From positions 1 through 41,018 of the forward strand of contig DATAXV010000153.1 of the NCBI GenBank assembly GCA_036272915.1: a stretch of 41,018 nt of DNA. Direction: 5' to 3'. A program made the position numbers and the translations under genes. The notes below the pieces were generated by a model, which was not told the DNA's origin, made no database searches, and worked only from the letters and a program-made list of their open reading frames with translations. This DNA comes from DATAXV01 sp036272915. Its GTDB lineage: Bacteria > Chloroflexota > Dormibacteria > Dormibacterales > Dormibacteraceae. Numbering within the stretch: position 1 is the first letter of the stretch; every line of letters starts with the position of its first letter. Shown one piece after another: positions 1-6,833 of the stretch.

Positions 1-1
1 C

Positions 2-1177
2 GACGAGTTCTCGGCCCTCGCCGGCTTCGAGCAGGTGCACCGGGGCATGACCAGTCGCGATCTGACCGAGAACGTCGAGCAGCTCCAGGTGCGCGAGTCC
101 CTGGCGCTGATCCGCGATCGGGCGGTGGCGGCGCTGGCGGCGCTGGCCCGGCTGGCCGCCGAGCACGCCGGCCTGGTCATCGTCGGCCGCACTCACAACG
201 TCCCCGCCCAGGCGACGACGCTGGGCAAGCGCCTGGCCTCGACCGCCGAGGAGCTGCTGCTCGCCTACCGCCGGCTGGAGGAGCTCCTCGGGCGCTACCC
301 GCTGCGCGGGATCAAGGGCCCGGTGGGGACGGCCGCCGACCAGCTCGACGTGCTCGGCGGCGACGCCGGGCGGCTGGGCGAGCTGGAGCGGCGCGTGGCC
401 GAGCACCTGGGCTTCGCCCGGATCCTCACCAGCGTCGGCCAGGTCTACCCCCGATCCCTCGACTTCGAGGTCGTCTCGGCGCTGGTCCAGGTCGCCGCCG
501 GGCCCTCCTCGCTGGCCCATACGATCCGGCTGATGGCCGGCCAGGAGCTGGTCAGCGAGGGCTTCCAGGAGGGACAGGTCGGCTCCTCGGCGATGCCCCA
601 CAAGATGAACTCGCGCTCCTGCGAGCGGATCAACGGCTTCGCCGTCATCCTTCGCGGCTACGCCTCGATGACGGGCGAGCTGGCCGGCTCGCAGTGGAAC
701 GAGGGGGACGTCTCCTGCTCGGTGGTGCGCAGGGTCGCCCTGCCCGATGCCTTCTTCGCCGCCGACGGGCTCTTCGAGACCCTCCTGACCGTGCTCTCCG
801 AGCTCGCCGTCTACCCGGCGGTGGTCGACCGGGAGCTCGACCGCTACCTGCCCTTCCTGGCCACCACCCGGGTCCTGATGCGGGCGGTCGCGGCGGGCGT
901 GGGCCGGGAGCAGGCGCACGAGGCGATCAAGGAGCACGCGGTGGCGGTCGCGCTCGCCCAGCGGGGCCCGGGCGAGACCCGGAACGACCTCGTCGACCGC
1001 CTCGCCGGGGACGCGAGGCTTCGGCTCTCCAGGGCGGCGATCGAGTCGGTGACGGCGGATCCGATGACCTTCGTCGGGGCCGCCGAGGACCAGGTCTCGG
1101 AGGTCGTCCGGCAGATCGGGGAGGTGGTCGCGCGCCACCCTGAGGCGGCCGGTTACGCGCCCTCGCCGATCCTCTGA
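2..1177 (+). CDS. purB: Adenylosuccinate lyase, 3' part (5' end outside window)
   Basis: The reading frame is open from the first bases of the window, so the N-terminus is missing. PurB cleaves SAICAR to AICAR and adenylosuccinate to AMP, both with release of fumarate, in the cytosol. What is seen: an N-terminal MTSRDLTENVEQ segment typical of actinobacterial-type PurB, and near the middle the fumarase/aspartase-superfamily signature SSAMPHKMNSRSCE, whose flexible loop carries the catalytic serine. The C-terminal part (RNDLVDRLAGD) is the usual helical tail. The visible 391 codons cover most of a family protein of about 470 residues. The stop is a TGA at 1175-1177. No frameshift is visible. 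Identity is considered secure. Confidence 0.96.
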   Translation, partial: DEFSALAGFEQVHRGMTSRDLTENVEQLQVRESLALIRDRAVAALAALARLAAEHAGLVIVGRTHNVPAQATTLGKRLASTAEELLLAYRRLEELLGRYPLRGIKGPVGTAADQLDVLGGDAGRLGELERRVAEHLGFARILTSVGQVYPRSLDFEVVSALVQVAAGPSSLAHTIRLMAGQELVSEGFQEGQVGSSAMPHKMNSRSCERINGFAVILRGYASMTGELAGSQWNEGDVSCSVVRRVALPDAFFAADGLFETLLTVLSELAVYPAVVDRELDRYLPFLATTRVLMRAVAAGVGREQAHEAIKEHAVAVALAQRGPGETRNDLVDRLAGDARLRLSRAAIESVTADPMTFVGAAEDQVSEVVRQIGEVVARHPEAAGYAPSPIL

Positions 1178-1227
1178 GGCCCGAGGTCTCGCGGTCGCGA
1201 CACCTGTTACAGTGCTGTCGAAGAGGG

Positions 1228-1518
1228 ATGCCTTCGGACCCAGGATCGGATGATGATGGAGGCCTCGAGGAGGCCAGAGGGGATGCCTCGCTGCCTCCTG
1301 ACGAGGTGGCGAGGGTGCTGGTCGCGGTCTACCAGGAGCTGCTCAAGGCCCAGGCCTTCGCGATCGCCCTGATACGGGAGACGGGGGAGCGCAGCGCGCC
1401 CCCCACATCCGATCCCCTGGGCGATGCTGACCTGCCCATGCTGCTCGACAGCGAGCGCCGCTACAACGAACGCCTGGCGTACTGGCAGAGCGTGGCCGAC
1501 CTCACCGGGATGGCCTGA
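1228..1518 (+). CDS. Small hypothetical protein (96 aa)
   Basis: No family is recognised. The N-terminal 25 residues are acidic and low in complexity (SDDDGGLEEARGD). The rest is predicted helical: a hydrophobic-aliphatic helix around residues 27-47 (ARVLVAVYQELLKAQ) and a second helix near the C-terminus (LLDSERRYNERLAYW). The protein looks soluble. The ATG at 1228 lies directly behind AAGAGGG, closer than an ideal ribosome site, and a possible -10 (TACAGT, 1208-1213) lies 14 nt upstream. An in-frame GTG at 1306 is the alternative start and would remove the acidic leader. High GC3 supports coding. It sits 50 bp after purB and may be read with it. Function unknown. Confidence 0.6.
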   Translation: MPSDPGSDDDGGLEEARGDASLPPDEVARVLVAVYQELLKAQAFAIALIRETGERSAPPTSDPLGDADLPMLLDSERRYNERLAYWQSVADLTGMA

Positions 1519-1528
1519 CCCCGCCTCC

Positions 1529-2572
1529 TCAGGGCAGCGTCGGGTGCGGCAGCGGGAGGTGCACGGGAGCGCCGCTCCGTGCCGAGCGCAGGCCCGCGTC
1601 GAGCAGCTCGGCCACGTTGCGATGGTGCTCGATCCCGGTCCAGGCGGCGGCCGGCACTCCCTCCTCCAGACTGCGGAGAAGGTTGGCGGGAACGCTGGCG
1701 TCGCCGGTCCCCGCCGGCAGGTCGGCCTCGTCCAGCTCGCGCCCCTCGGGATGGGCGGAGTCGTAGAGCACGACCGCTCCCGCCCTCACCACCAGCGTGC
1801 CGCCCTCGGCGACGAGGAGGGTGCGCGCCGGATGGGCGTCGTGCGCGGTCCAGGTGCCCTCGATCTGGGCCGTGCCTCGCGGGTAGGTGCAGAGGATCCG
1901 GGCGTTGTCGTCGGAGACCAGGTCGTCGCGGACCCAGCGCCCGGCGATGGCGTAGACGGTGGCCGGCGTGCCCAGCACCTCGCAGGCCAGGTCGGCCCCG
2001 TAGCAGCAGTAGTCGACGAAGGCGCCGGCGCCGTTCCGCGTCGGGTCGTAGAGCCAGCGGAAGAAGGTGTCGGCGTCGATCGCCCGTGGCTTCGGTCCGC
2101 CGGCGCGGTGGTCGACCTCGTAGACGCGACCGAGCGCGCCGCTCCTGGCCAGGGTGACGGCGCGCTGGAACGGCCCCTGCGGCCAGCGGGTCGGGTAGGT
2201 GGTCAGCACCTGCACGCCGTGCTTGCCGGCGGCGGCGTACATGCGGTCGGCGTCGCCAAGGGAGACGGCCAGCGGCTTCTCGACGATGGCGTGGACGCCG
2301 CGGGCCGCCGCCGCCTCGACCACGTCGGCGTGGCCGACGGTGTCGGTGCAGACGCTGACCACGTCCAGCTCCTCGGTCTCGAGCATGGCCTCGATCGAGT
2401 CGTACTGAGCGGCGCCGCCCAGCTCGAAGCCCTCCACGATCCGGCGTCGCTCGGCCGCGTCGGAGTCGCCCACGGCGACGACCTGCGCCGCCTCCAGCTC
2501 GGCCCACTGGCGCAGGTGGGCGGTCACGTGGCCGTGGACGACTCCGGCGATCCCGATTCGATAGCTGGCCAT
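1529..2572 (-). CDS. Gfo/Idh/MocA family NAD(P)-dependent oxidoreductase
   Basis: A 347-residue protein of the glucose-fructose oxidoreductase/inositol dehydrogenase family. It starts with a Rossmann dinucleotide fold (YRIGIAGVVHGHV, residues 4-16, where the usual GxGxxG has become GVVHGH). The family motif EKP follows at about residue 118 (HAIVEKPLAV), where the lysine normally takes part in substrate binding. The C-terminal half is the GFO_IDH_MocA alpha/beta domain. The start ATG is preceded by a good ribosome site (AGGAGGGAGAGAC). Members oxidise or epimerise sugars, inositols or bile-pigment-like substrates; the substrate cannot be told here. It is a single gene facing the end of the small gene at 1228-1518, and nothing nearby suggests a sugar pathway. 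Confidence 0.88.
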   Translation of the reverse strand: MASYRIGIAGVVHGHVTAHLRQWAELEAAQVVAVGDSDAAERRRIVEGFELGGAAQYDSIEAMLETEELDVVSVCTDTVGHADVVEAAAARGVHAIVEKPLAVSLGDADRMYAAAGKHGVQVLTTYPTRWPQGPFQRAVTLARSGALGRVYEVDHRAGGPKPRAIDADTFFRWLYDPTRNGAGAFVDYCCYGADLACEVLGTPATVYAIAGRWVRDDLVSDDNARILCTYPRGTAQIEGTWTAHDAHPARTLLVAEGGTLVVRAGAVVLYDSAHPEGRELDEADLPAGTGDASVPANLLRSLEEGVPAAAWTGIEHHRNVAELLDAGLRSARSGAPVHLPLPHPTLP

Positions 2573-2639
2573 GTCTCTCCCTCCTGACGCCGACGGCGAC
2601 GCCGACCACGATACGGGAGGGTGGCGGCCGCCGGGCGCG

Positions 2640-2747
2640 TCAGATGGGGAGGTTGACGCGGAAGGTCTGGATCAGGAGGTGGACGTTCAGGGCCACGATC
2701 ACCGCCAGCACCAGCGCGGTCTCGTCGGCGGTCACCCCACGGCACAT
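2640..2747 (-). CDS. Tiny single-span membrane protein (35 aa)
   Basis: A short frame downstream of menE, starting at an ATG and ending with TGA. After an acidic/polar start (VTADET, residues 5-10) there is one uninterrupted hydrophobic helix (ALVLAVIVALNVHLLI, 11-26) and a short basic/polar tail (QTFRVNLPI). Nearly every codon ends in G or C, as in the surrounding real genes, which argues for coding. It overlaps the end of another small frame (2732-2920) by 16 nt, so the two could be translationally coupled behind menE. No family is recognised. The main doubt is its very small size. Confidence 0.45.
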   Translation of the reverse strand: MCRGVTADETALVLAVIVALNVHLLIQTFRVNLPI

Positions 2748-2920
2748 GACGACTCCGGCGGCGACCAGTGGCCGTCTCGGCCCTCGAGGCCTGGCGAGCA
2801 GGCGGCGCTGGCGCCCGCCCGGGGGCGACGGTGAAGGAGGAGGACCGAACCGGCGGCGATGGCGGCGATGGCGACCAGCGCGCCGCCGATCCAGACCGCC
2901 CGAGGCGCGCCGCCGCTCAG
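2732..2920 (-). CDS. Possible small membrane protein trailing menE, with non-standard CTG start (62 aa)
   Basis: The frame opens exactly at the menE stop: the four bases CTGA would serve as CTG start and TGA stop. The product would be SGGAPRAVWIGG followed by one hydrophobic helix (ALVAIAAIAAGSVLLL) and a basic, Pro/Ser-rich tail with two cysteines. No ATG, GTG or TTG exists in frame before the helix, so either CTG is used, the frame is read through a frameshift from menE, or the frame is accidental. Codon third positions are strongly G/C but less so than in the neighbouring 35-residue frame. Low confidence, kept because a membrane helix with a positive C-terminal flank is unlikely in a random frame. 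Confidence 0.25.
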   Translation of the reverse strand: MSGGAPRAVWIGGALVAIAAIAAGSVLLLHRRPRAGASAACSPGLEGRDGHWSPPESSCAVG

Positions 2921-4266
2921 AGACTCCGGCGCAGCAGCTTGCCGCCGGCGCTGCGGGGCAGCTCCTCGACCCGCGTCCAGCGGCGGGGGATCTTGGGCCC
3001 CGTGAGGTGCTCGCGGCAGAAGGAGTCGAGCTCCGACTCGGCCAGCGGCGACCCGGTCACCACCCAGGCGCACACGACCTCGCCCCACTCCGGGTCGGGA
3101 CGACCGGCGACGGCGACGTCGACGACCGCCGGGTGCCGGCGCAGCACCGCCTCCACCTCCTCCGGCTGCACGCTCTCGCCGCCGGTGACGATGCCGTCGT
3201 CGCGCCTGCCGATCACGGTCAGGACGCCGTCGTCGAGGCGTCCCAGGTCCCCGGTGTGGAAGCCCTCCGGGCCTGGCGCGGGCCGGATCTCGGGGTTGAG
3301 GTAGCCGGGCGAGACCGCGGGACCGCTGACGACGATCTCGCCGACACCGGCCCCGAACTCGGGGGCGGGGTCCAGCTCGACCCGGGCGTGGGGGCCGACC
3401 AAGCCGGCGGTTCCGGCCAGCTCGCCGGCGCGTCCCGGGGGAATGGTCGCCACCTGCGAGCAGGTCTCGGTCAGGCCGTAGGTGGGGCAGACGGGGAGGC
3501 CCATCCGGTCCCACTCCCGGACGTGCTCGGCCGAGGCCGGTGCCCCTCCGACGAGGATCGCGCGCAGGCCGCTCAGCGCCTCGGCGCCCCCCGCCCGGAG
3601 CAGGCGGCTGAGCATGGTCGGGACCACTGAGAGGAGCGTCACGTGCTCGTCGGCGACGGCCCTCAGCACCTCCTCCTCGCGGAAGCTGTCGAGGGTGATC
3701 ATCGGCTGGTTGGCGTCGGCCGCCCGCAGGAAGATGGCCAGCCCGCCGACGTGGTGTGGCGAGAGGCAGAGGAGCCAGCGGTCGTCGGAGCCGGAGCCCA
3801 GCTGCTCCCGGCAGCCGCGAGCCGAGGCGAGGAGGTTGTCGAGGGTCAGGCGGACGCCCTTGGGGATGCCCGTGGTGCCCGAGGTGTAGAGGACGCAGGC
3901 ATCGCCCTCCGAGCCGGACGCGGGATCGGAGAGATCCTCGATCTCACCGTCGCGGATGATCAGGCGGGGCCGGGAGTCGGCCAGCACGCGCTCGATGACG
4001 GTGGCCGGGGCGCGGGGGTCGAGCGGGACCAGCGCCGCTCCGGTGCGGATGCAGGCGAAGAGGAGGGCGGCGAAGCGCACCCCGGCAGGCTCGGCCACGG
4101 CCACTCGCTCGCCGGGCTGAAGCCCCCTGCGGCGAAAGGTGGCGGTCCAGGTCTGGGCCAGGTCGTCCAGGCTGAACCAGCTCACCCAGAAGCCCTCGCC
4201 GCGGTCGATCAGCGCCCGCCGGGGGCCGAAGCGGACCGCGACCTGCCGCAGCGGATCGTCGCTCAC
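2917..4266 (-). CDS. menE: o-Succinylbenzoate--CoA ligase
   Basis: MenE activates o-succinylbenzoate with ATP and CoA to OSB-CoA, the substrate of MenB, in the cytosolic part of menaquinone synthesis. The 449-residue protein has the full acyl-adenylate (ANL) motif set: P-loop YTSGTTGIPKG (127-137), TYGLTETCS near 263, HTGDLG near 341, the hinge region IGRRDDGIVTGGE, and the C-terminal catalytic lysine in SAGGKLLRR. The length is normal. The GTG start has no clear ribosome site but has a TAGGCT -10 six bases upstream, as in leaderless genes. It is divergent from menB with about 30 bp between them, which supports MenE over other acyl-CoA synthetases. Confidence 0.92.
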   Translation of the reverse strand: MSDDPLRQVAVRFGPRRALIDRGEGFWVSWFSLDDLAQTWTATFRRRGLQPGERVAVAEPAGVRFAALLFACIRTGAALVPLDPRAPATVIERVLADSRPRLIIRDGEIEDLSDPASGSEGDACVLYTSGTTGIPKGVRLTLDNLLASARGCREQLGSGSDDRWLLCLSPHHVGGLAIFLRAADANQPMITLDSFREEEVLRAVADEHVTLLSVVPTMLSRLLRAGGAEALSGLRAILVGGAPASAEHVREWDRMGLPVCPTYGLTETCSQVATIPPGRAGELAGTAGLVGPHARVELDPAPEFGAGVGEIVVSGPAVSPGYLNPEIRPAPGPEGFHTGDLGRLDDGVLTVIGRRDDGIVTGGESVQPEEVEAVLRRHPAVVDVAVAGRPDPEWGEVVCAWVVTGSPLAESELDSFCREHLTGPKIPRRWTRVEELPRSAGGKLLRRSL

Positions 4267-4272
4267 GCCACC

Positions 4273-4278
4273 AGCCTA
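4273..4278 (-). promoter_or_regulatory. -10 element of leaderless menE promoter
   Basis: TAGGCT on the minus strand, followed by six bases and then the GTG of menE. The same hexamer and spacing recur before the M20 peptidase, menH and the PYROXD2-like gene. No -35 consensus is obvious. Confidence 0.6.
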
Positions 4279-4290
4279 CAGGGGCGCGGG

Positions 4291-4296
4291 TAGGAT
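4291..4296 (+). promoter_or_regulatory. -10 element of menB promoter
   Basis: TAGGAT, nine bases before the ATG at 4306. It lies back to back with the menE -10, so two divergent promoters share about 30 bp. No Shine-Dalgarno sequence lies between it and the start, so a leaderless or near-leaderless transcript is likely. Confidence 0.6.
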
Positions 4297-4305
4297 GATG
4301 TGAGT

Positions 4306-5172
4306 ATGGACTCAAGGAGTGTCGACTCGACGAGTTGGGTGGCTGCGGGCTCGTACGAGGACATCCTTTACGAGACGCTCGAGGTCAGGGCCGAGGGTGG
4401 CCCAGGCTCGGGCCTGGTCGCCAAGATCACGATCAACCGGCCGGAGGTGCGCAACGCCTTCCGCCCGACCACGGTGTTCGAGCTGGGCCGCGCCTTCGAG
4501 GCGGCCAGGGACGACCCGCGGGTGGGGGTGGTGATCCTGACCGGCGCGGGCACCCAGGCCTTCTGCTCGGGCGGGGATCAGAAGATCCGCGGCGACGACG
4601 GCTACCGCGACGTCCACGGCGTCGGCCGGCTCAACGTCCTCGACCTGCAGATCCAGATTCGGCGCCTGCCCAAGCCGGTGATCGCGATGGTCGCCGGCTA
4701 CGCCATCGGCGGCGGCCACGTTCTCCATGTCGTCTGCGACATGACCATCGCCGCCGACAACGCCCGCTTCGGCCAGACCGGGCCCAAGGTCGGGAGCTTC
4801 GACGGCGGCTACGGGTCGGGGCTGCTGGCCCGCAGCGTCGGGCAGAAGAAGGCGCGCGAGATCTGGTTCCTGTGCGAGCAGTACGACGCCCAGCAGGCGC
4901 TGGACATGGGCCTGGTCAACCGGGTCGTCCCCCTCGACCGGCTGGAGGAGGAGACGGTGGCGGTGGCGGCGAGGATGCTCGAGCACAGCCCGCTCGCCCT
5001 GCGCATGATCAAGGCCAGCATGAATGCCGCCGACGACGGCCTCGCCGGGATCCAGCAGCTGGCCGGCGACGCCACGCTGCTCTTCTATCTCAGCGAGGAG
5101 GCCCAGGAGGGACGCGACGCCTACGTGGGACGCCGCCAGCCCGACTTCTCCCGCTTCCCGAAGCGGCCCTGA
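4306..5172 (+). CDS. menB: 1,4-Dihydroxy-2-naphthoyl-CoA synthase
   Basis: MenB closes the second ring of the naphthoquinone by intramolecular Claisen condensation of OSB-CoA. It is a crotonase-fold hexamer. The sequence follows E. coli MenB closely: ITINRPEVRNAFRP at the N-terminus, oxyanion-hole CSGGDQK, GYAIGGGHVLH, then FGQTGPKVGSFDGG and REIWFLCEQYDA. These MenB-specific blocks separate it from enoyl-CoA hydratases. It has 288 residues from the ATG chosen; a GTG six bases upstream is possible but would lie only three bases after the -10. The N-terminal 20 residues and a glycine-rich insert (EGGPGSG) are variable. menA follows after 5 bp, so the two are one operon. Confidence 0.96.
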   Translation: MDSRSVDSTSWVAAGSYEDILYETLEVRAEGGPGSGLVAKITINRPEVRNAFRPTTVFELGRAFEAARDDPRVGVVILTGAGTQAFCSGGDQKIRGDDGYRDVHGVGRLNVLDLQIQIRRLPKPVIAMVAGYAIGGGHVLHVVCDMTIAADNARFGQTGPKVGSFDGGYGSGLLARSVGQKKAREIWFLCEQYDAQQALDMGLVNRVVPLDRLEEETVAVAARMLEHSPLALRMIKASMNAADDGLAGIQQLAGDATLLFYLSEEAQEGRDAYVGRRQPDFSRFPKRP

Positions 5173-5177
5173 GAGCG

Positions 5178-6077
5178 ATGCCGCACCGCGCCGCCGGGCC
5201 TCCGACCCGCCTTCGAGTCTGGATCTCGGCGTCGCGCCCGCCGACCCTGGCCGCCTCGGTCTCGCCGGTGCTGGCGGCGGTCGCGCTGACCGTCCACGAT
5301 GGCGCCTACCGGCCGCTGGCCGCGATCGGGGCGCTGGCGGTGGCGATCGCGATGCAGTTCGGCGTCAACTTCGCCAACGACTACTCCGACTTCAAGCGGG
5401 GGGCCGACACCCCGTCCCGGGTCGGCCCGCTGCGGGCGGCGGCGTCGGGCGTGGTCCCGCCCGGTCAGGTCCGGCTGGCGGCGATCGCCTGCTTCGGCCT
5501 CGCCGGGCTGATCGGCCTCGCCCTGGCCCTCACCACCGACTGGTGGCTGGTCCCGATCGGGATCCTGGCCGTCCTCGCCGGGTGGCTCTACACCGGCGGC
5601 CCCCGGCCCTACGGCTACATCGGGCTCGGCGAGGTCTTTGTCTTCCTCTTCTTCGGGCTCTTCGCCACGGTGGGCACGGTCTGGGTGATCGAGCGTACGG
5701 CCTCGCCCGCGGCCTGGCTGCTGGGGGCGACGATGGGCCTTCTCGCCTGCGCCGTCCTGACCATCAACAACCTCCGCGACATCAGGACCGACCGCCAGGC
5801 CCGGAAGATGACCCTGGCCGTCCGCCTGGGCGCGCCGGTGACCCGGATGCTGATCCTGGCCGAGTTCTCCCTCGCCCTGCTCCTGCCCGTGCTCGCCATC
5901 GCCTATGCGGGCATGCCCGCGTTCGCCATCCTGCCCCTGGTCACGGCGCCGATGATGGTCCAGGTCTGGCGGATCTGCCGCAGCTCGGAGCCCCGGCCCC
6001 TGATCGCCGCCCTGCGCCGAGCGGCCGCGATCGAGGTCTGGTTCGCCCTGCTCTGGGCGCTAGGCATGGTCCTGTAG
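5178..6077 (+). CDS. menA: 1,4-Dihydroxy-2-naphthoate polyprenyltransferase
   Basis: A 299-residue integral membrane protein of the UbiA superfamily that joins the polyprenyl tail to DHNA, giving demethylmenaquinone. Both Asp-rich motifs that bind Mg-diphosphate are present: NDYSDFKRGAD (67-77) and NNLRDIRTD (197-205). About eight or nine hydrophobic helices separate them. The MenA-type context (RVGPLRAAASGVVPP) and the position directly behind menB support MenA over other UbiA enzymes. The ATG starts 5 bp after the menB stop. The 3' end overlaps the convergent menH gene by 18 bp, so the last six codons of each gene lie in the same DNA. Confidence 0.95.
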   Translation: MPHRAAGPPTRLRVWISASRPPTLAASVSPVLAAVALTVHDGAYRPLAAIGALAVAIAMQFGVNFANDYSDFKRGADTPSRVGPLRAAASGVVPPGQVRLAAIACFGLAGLIGLALALTTDWWLVPIGILAVLAGWLYTGGPRPYGYIGLGEVFVFLFFGLFATVGTVWVIERTASPAAWLLGATMGLLACAVLTINNLRDIRTDRQARKMTLAVRLGAPVTRMLILAEFSLALLLPVLAIAYAGMPAFAILPLVTAPMMVQVWRICRSSEPRPLIAALRRAAAIEVWFALLWALGMVL

Positions 6078-6833
6078 GTGGCGGGCCAGGAGCTGGGCGA
6101 AGGCGCCGGGCTGCTCCATGTGGACGACGTGCGAGGAGTCGGGCACGATCGCGGTTCCGGCGCCGGGAATGTGCTCGGCGAGCCGTCCGGCCATGGCCAC
6201 GTAGCGCTCGTCCTCGGCCCCGGCGACGAGCAGCGTGGGGGCGGAGATGCGGTCCAGCCGGTTCCAGAAGGGCTCGGTGGCGCCGCCGCCCATGCCCCGC
6301 AGCGAGGCCGCCAGGCCGCTGGCCCGGTTGGCGCCGCGCCGGGCCCGGACGTCCTCCAGGTAGGCTGGACCGCGGCGCGCGAGGCCGGCGAACAGCGGGC
6401 GCCGGCCCCAGTCCTCGGCGAACCACTCGACGCCCCTCCGCTCGATCTCCTCGGCCAGCCGCCGGTCCTCCTCGGCACGGCGCGTCCTGACCTCGCCGGT
6501 GAAGCCGGCGTGGGCGCCGATCGTGACCAGGGATCTGATCCGGTCGGGATGGAGCGCGGCGGTGTAGAGGGCGAGGCGGCCGCCGAGCGAATAGCCGGCC
6601 AGATGGGTGCGGGCGACGCCGAGCCGGTCCCAGAGGTCGACCAGAGCGGCGGCGGTCTCCTCCATGGTCGCACCCTCGTCGCCGCTCTGGCCATGGCCGG
6701 GGAGGTCGGGGGTGAGGAAGGACCAGCGGGACGGGAGCAGCGACACCACCTCGTCCCAGCTGGCTCCGCGCTGGGTGAAGCCGTGGAGGAGCGTGACCAT
6801 GTCGCCCCGCCCGCGCAGGAGGTGATGCAGCAT
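6060..6833 (-). CDS. menH: 2-Succinyl-6-hydroxy-2,4-cyclohexadiene-1-carboxylate synthase (alpha/beta hydrolase)
   Basis: MenH eliminates pyruvate from SEPHCHC, the MenD product. The 257-residue protein is an alpha/beta hydrolase: LLHGFTQRG (oxyanion region, 15-23), nucleophile elbow GYSLGG with Ser82, PDLPGHGQS, an acid around AGAEDERY and the catalytic His in SSHVVHMEQP. MenH identity rests on these motifs plus the men neighbourhood; a generic esterase is the alternative. The start at 6833 is chosen because LHHLLRGRG before the first strand is family-like and a TAGGCT -10 lies eight bases upstream (6842-6847); an ATG at 6800 is the alternative. Its start codon overlaps that of menD in the four bases CATG. 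Confidence 0.85.
   Translation of the reverse strand: MLHHLLRGRGDMVTLLHGFTQRGASWDEVVSLLPSRWSFLTPDLPGHGQSGDEGATMEETAAALVDLWDRLGVARTHLAGYSLGGRLALYTAALHPDRIRSLVTIGAHAGFTGEVRTRRAEEDRRLAEEIERRGVEWFAEDWGRRPLFAGLARRGPAYLEDVRARRGANRASGLAASLRGMGGGATEPFWNRLDRISAPTLLVAGAEDERYVAMAGRLAEHIPGAGTAIVPDSSHVVHMEQPGAFAQLLARHLQDHA
6817..6826 (+). promoter_or_regulatory. menD ribosome binding site, near-perfect anti-SD match
   Basis: AGGAGGTGAT, five bases before the menD ATG at 6832. It lies inside the opposite-strand coding sequence of menH and fixes the menD start. It contrasts with the leaderless genes around it. Confidence 0.85.
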
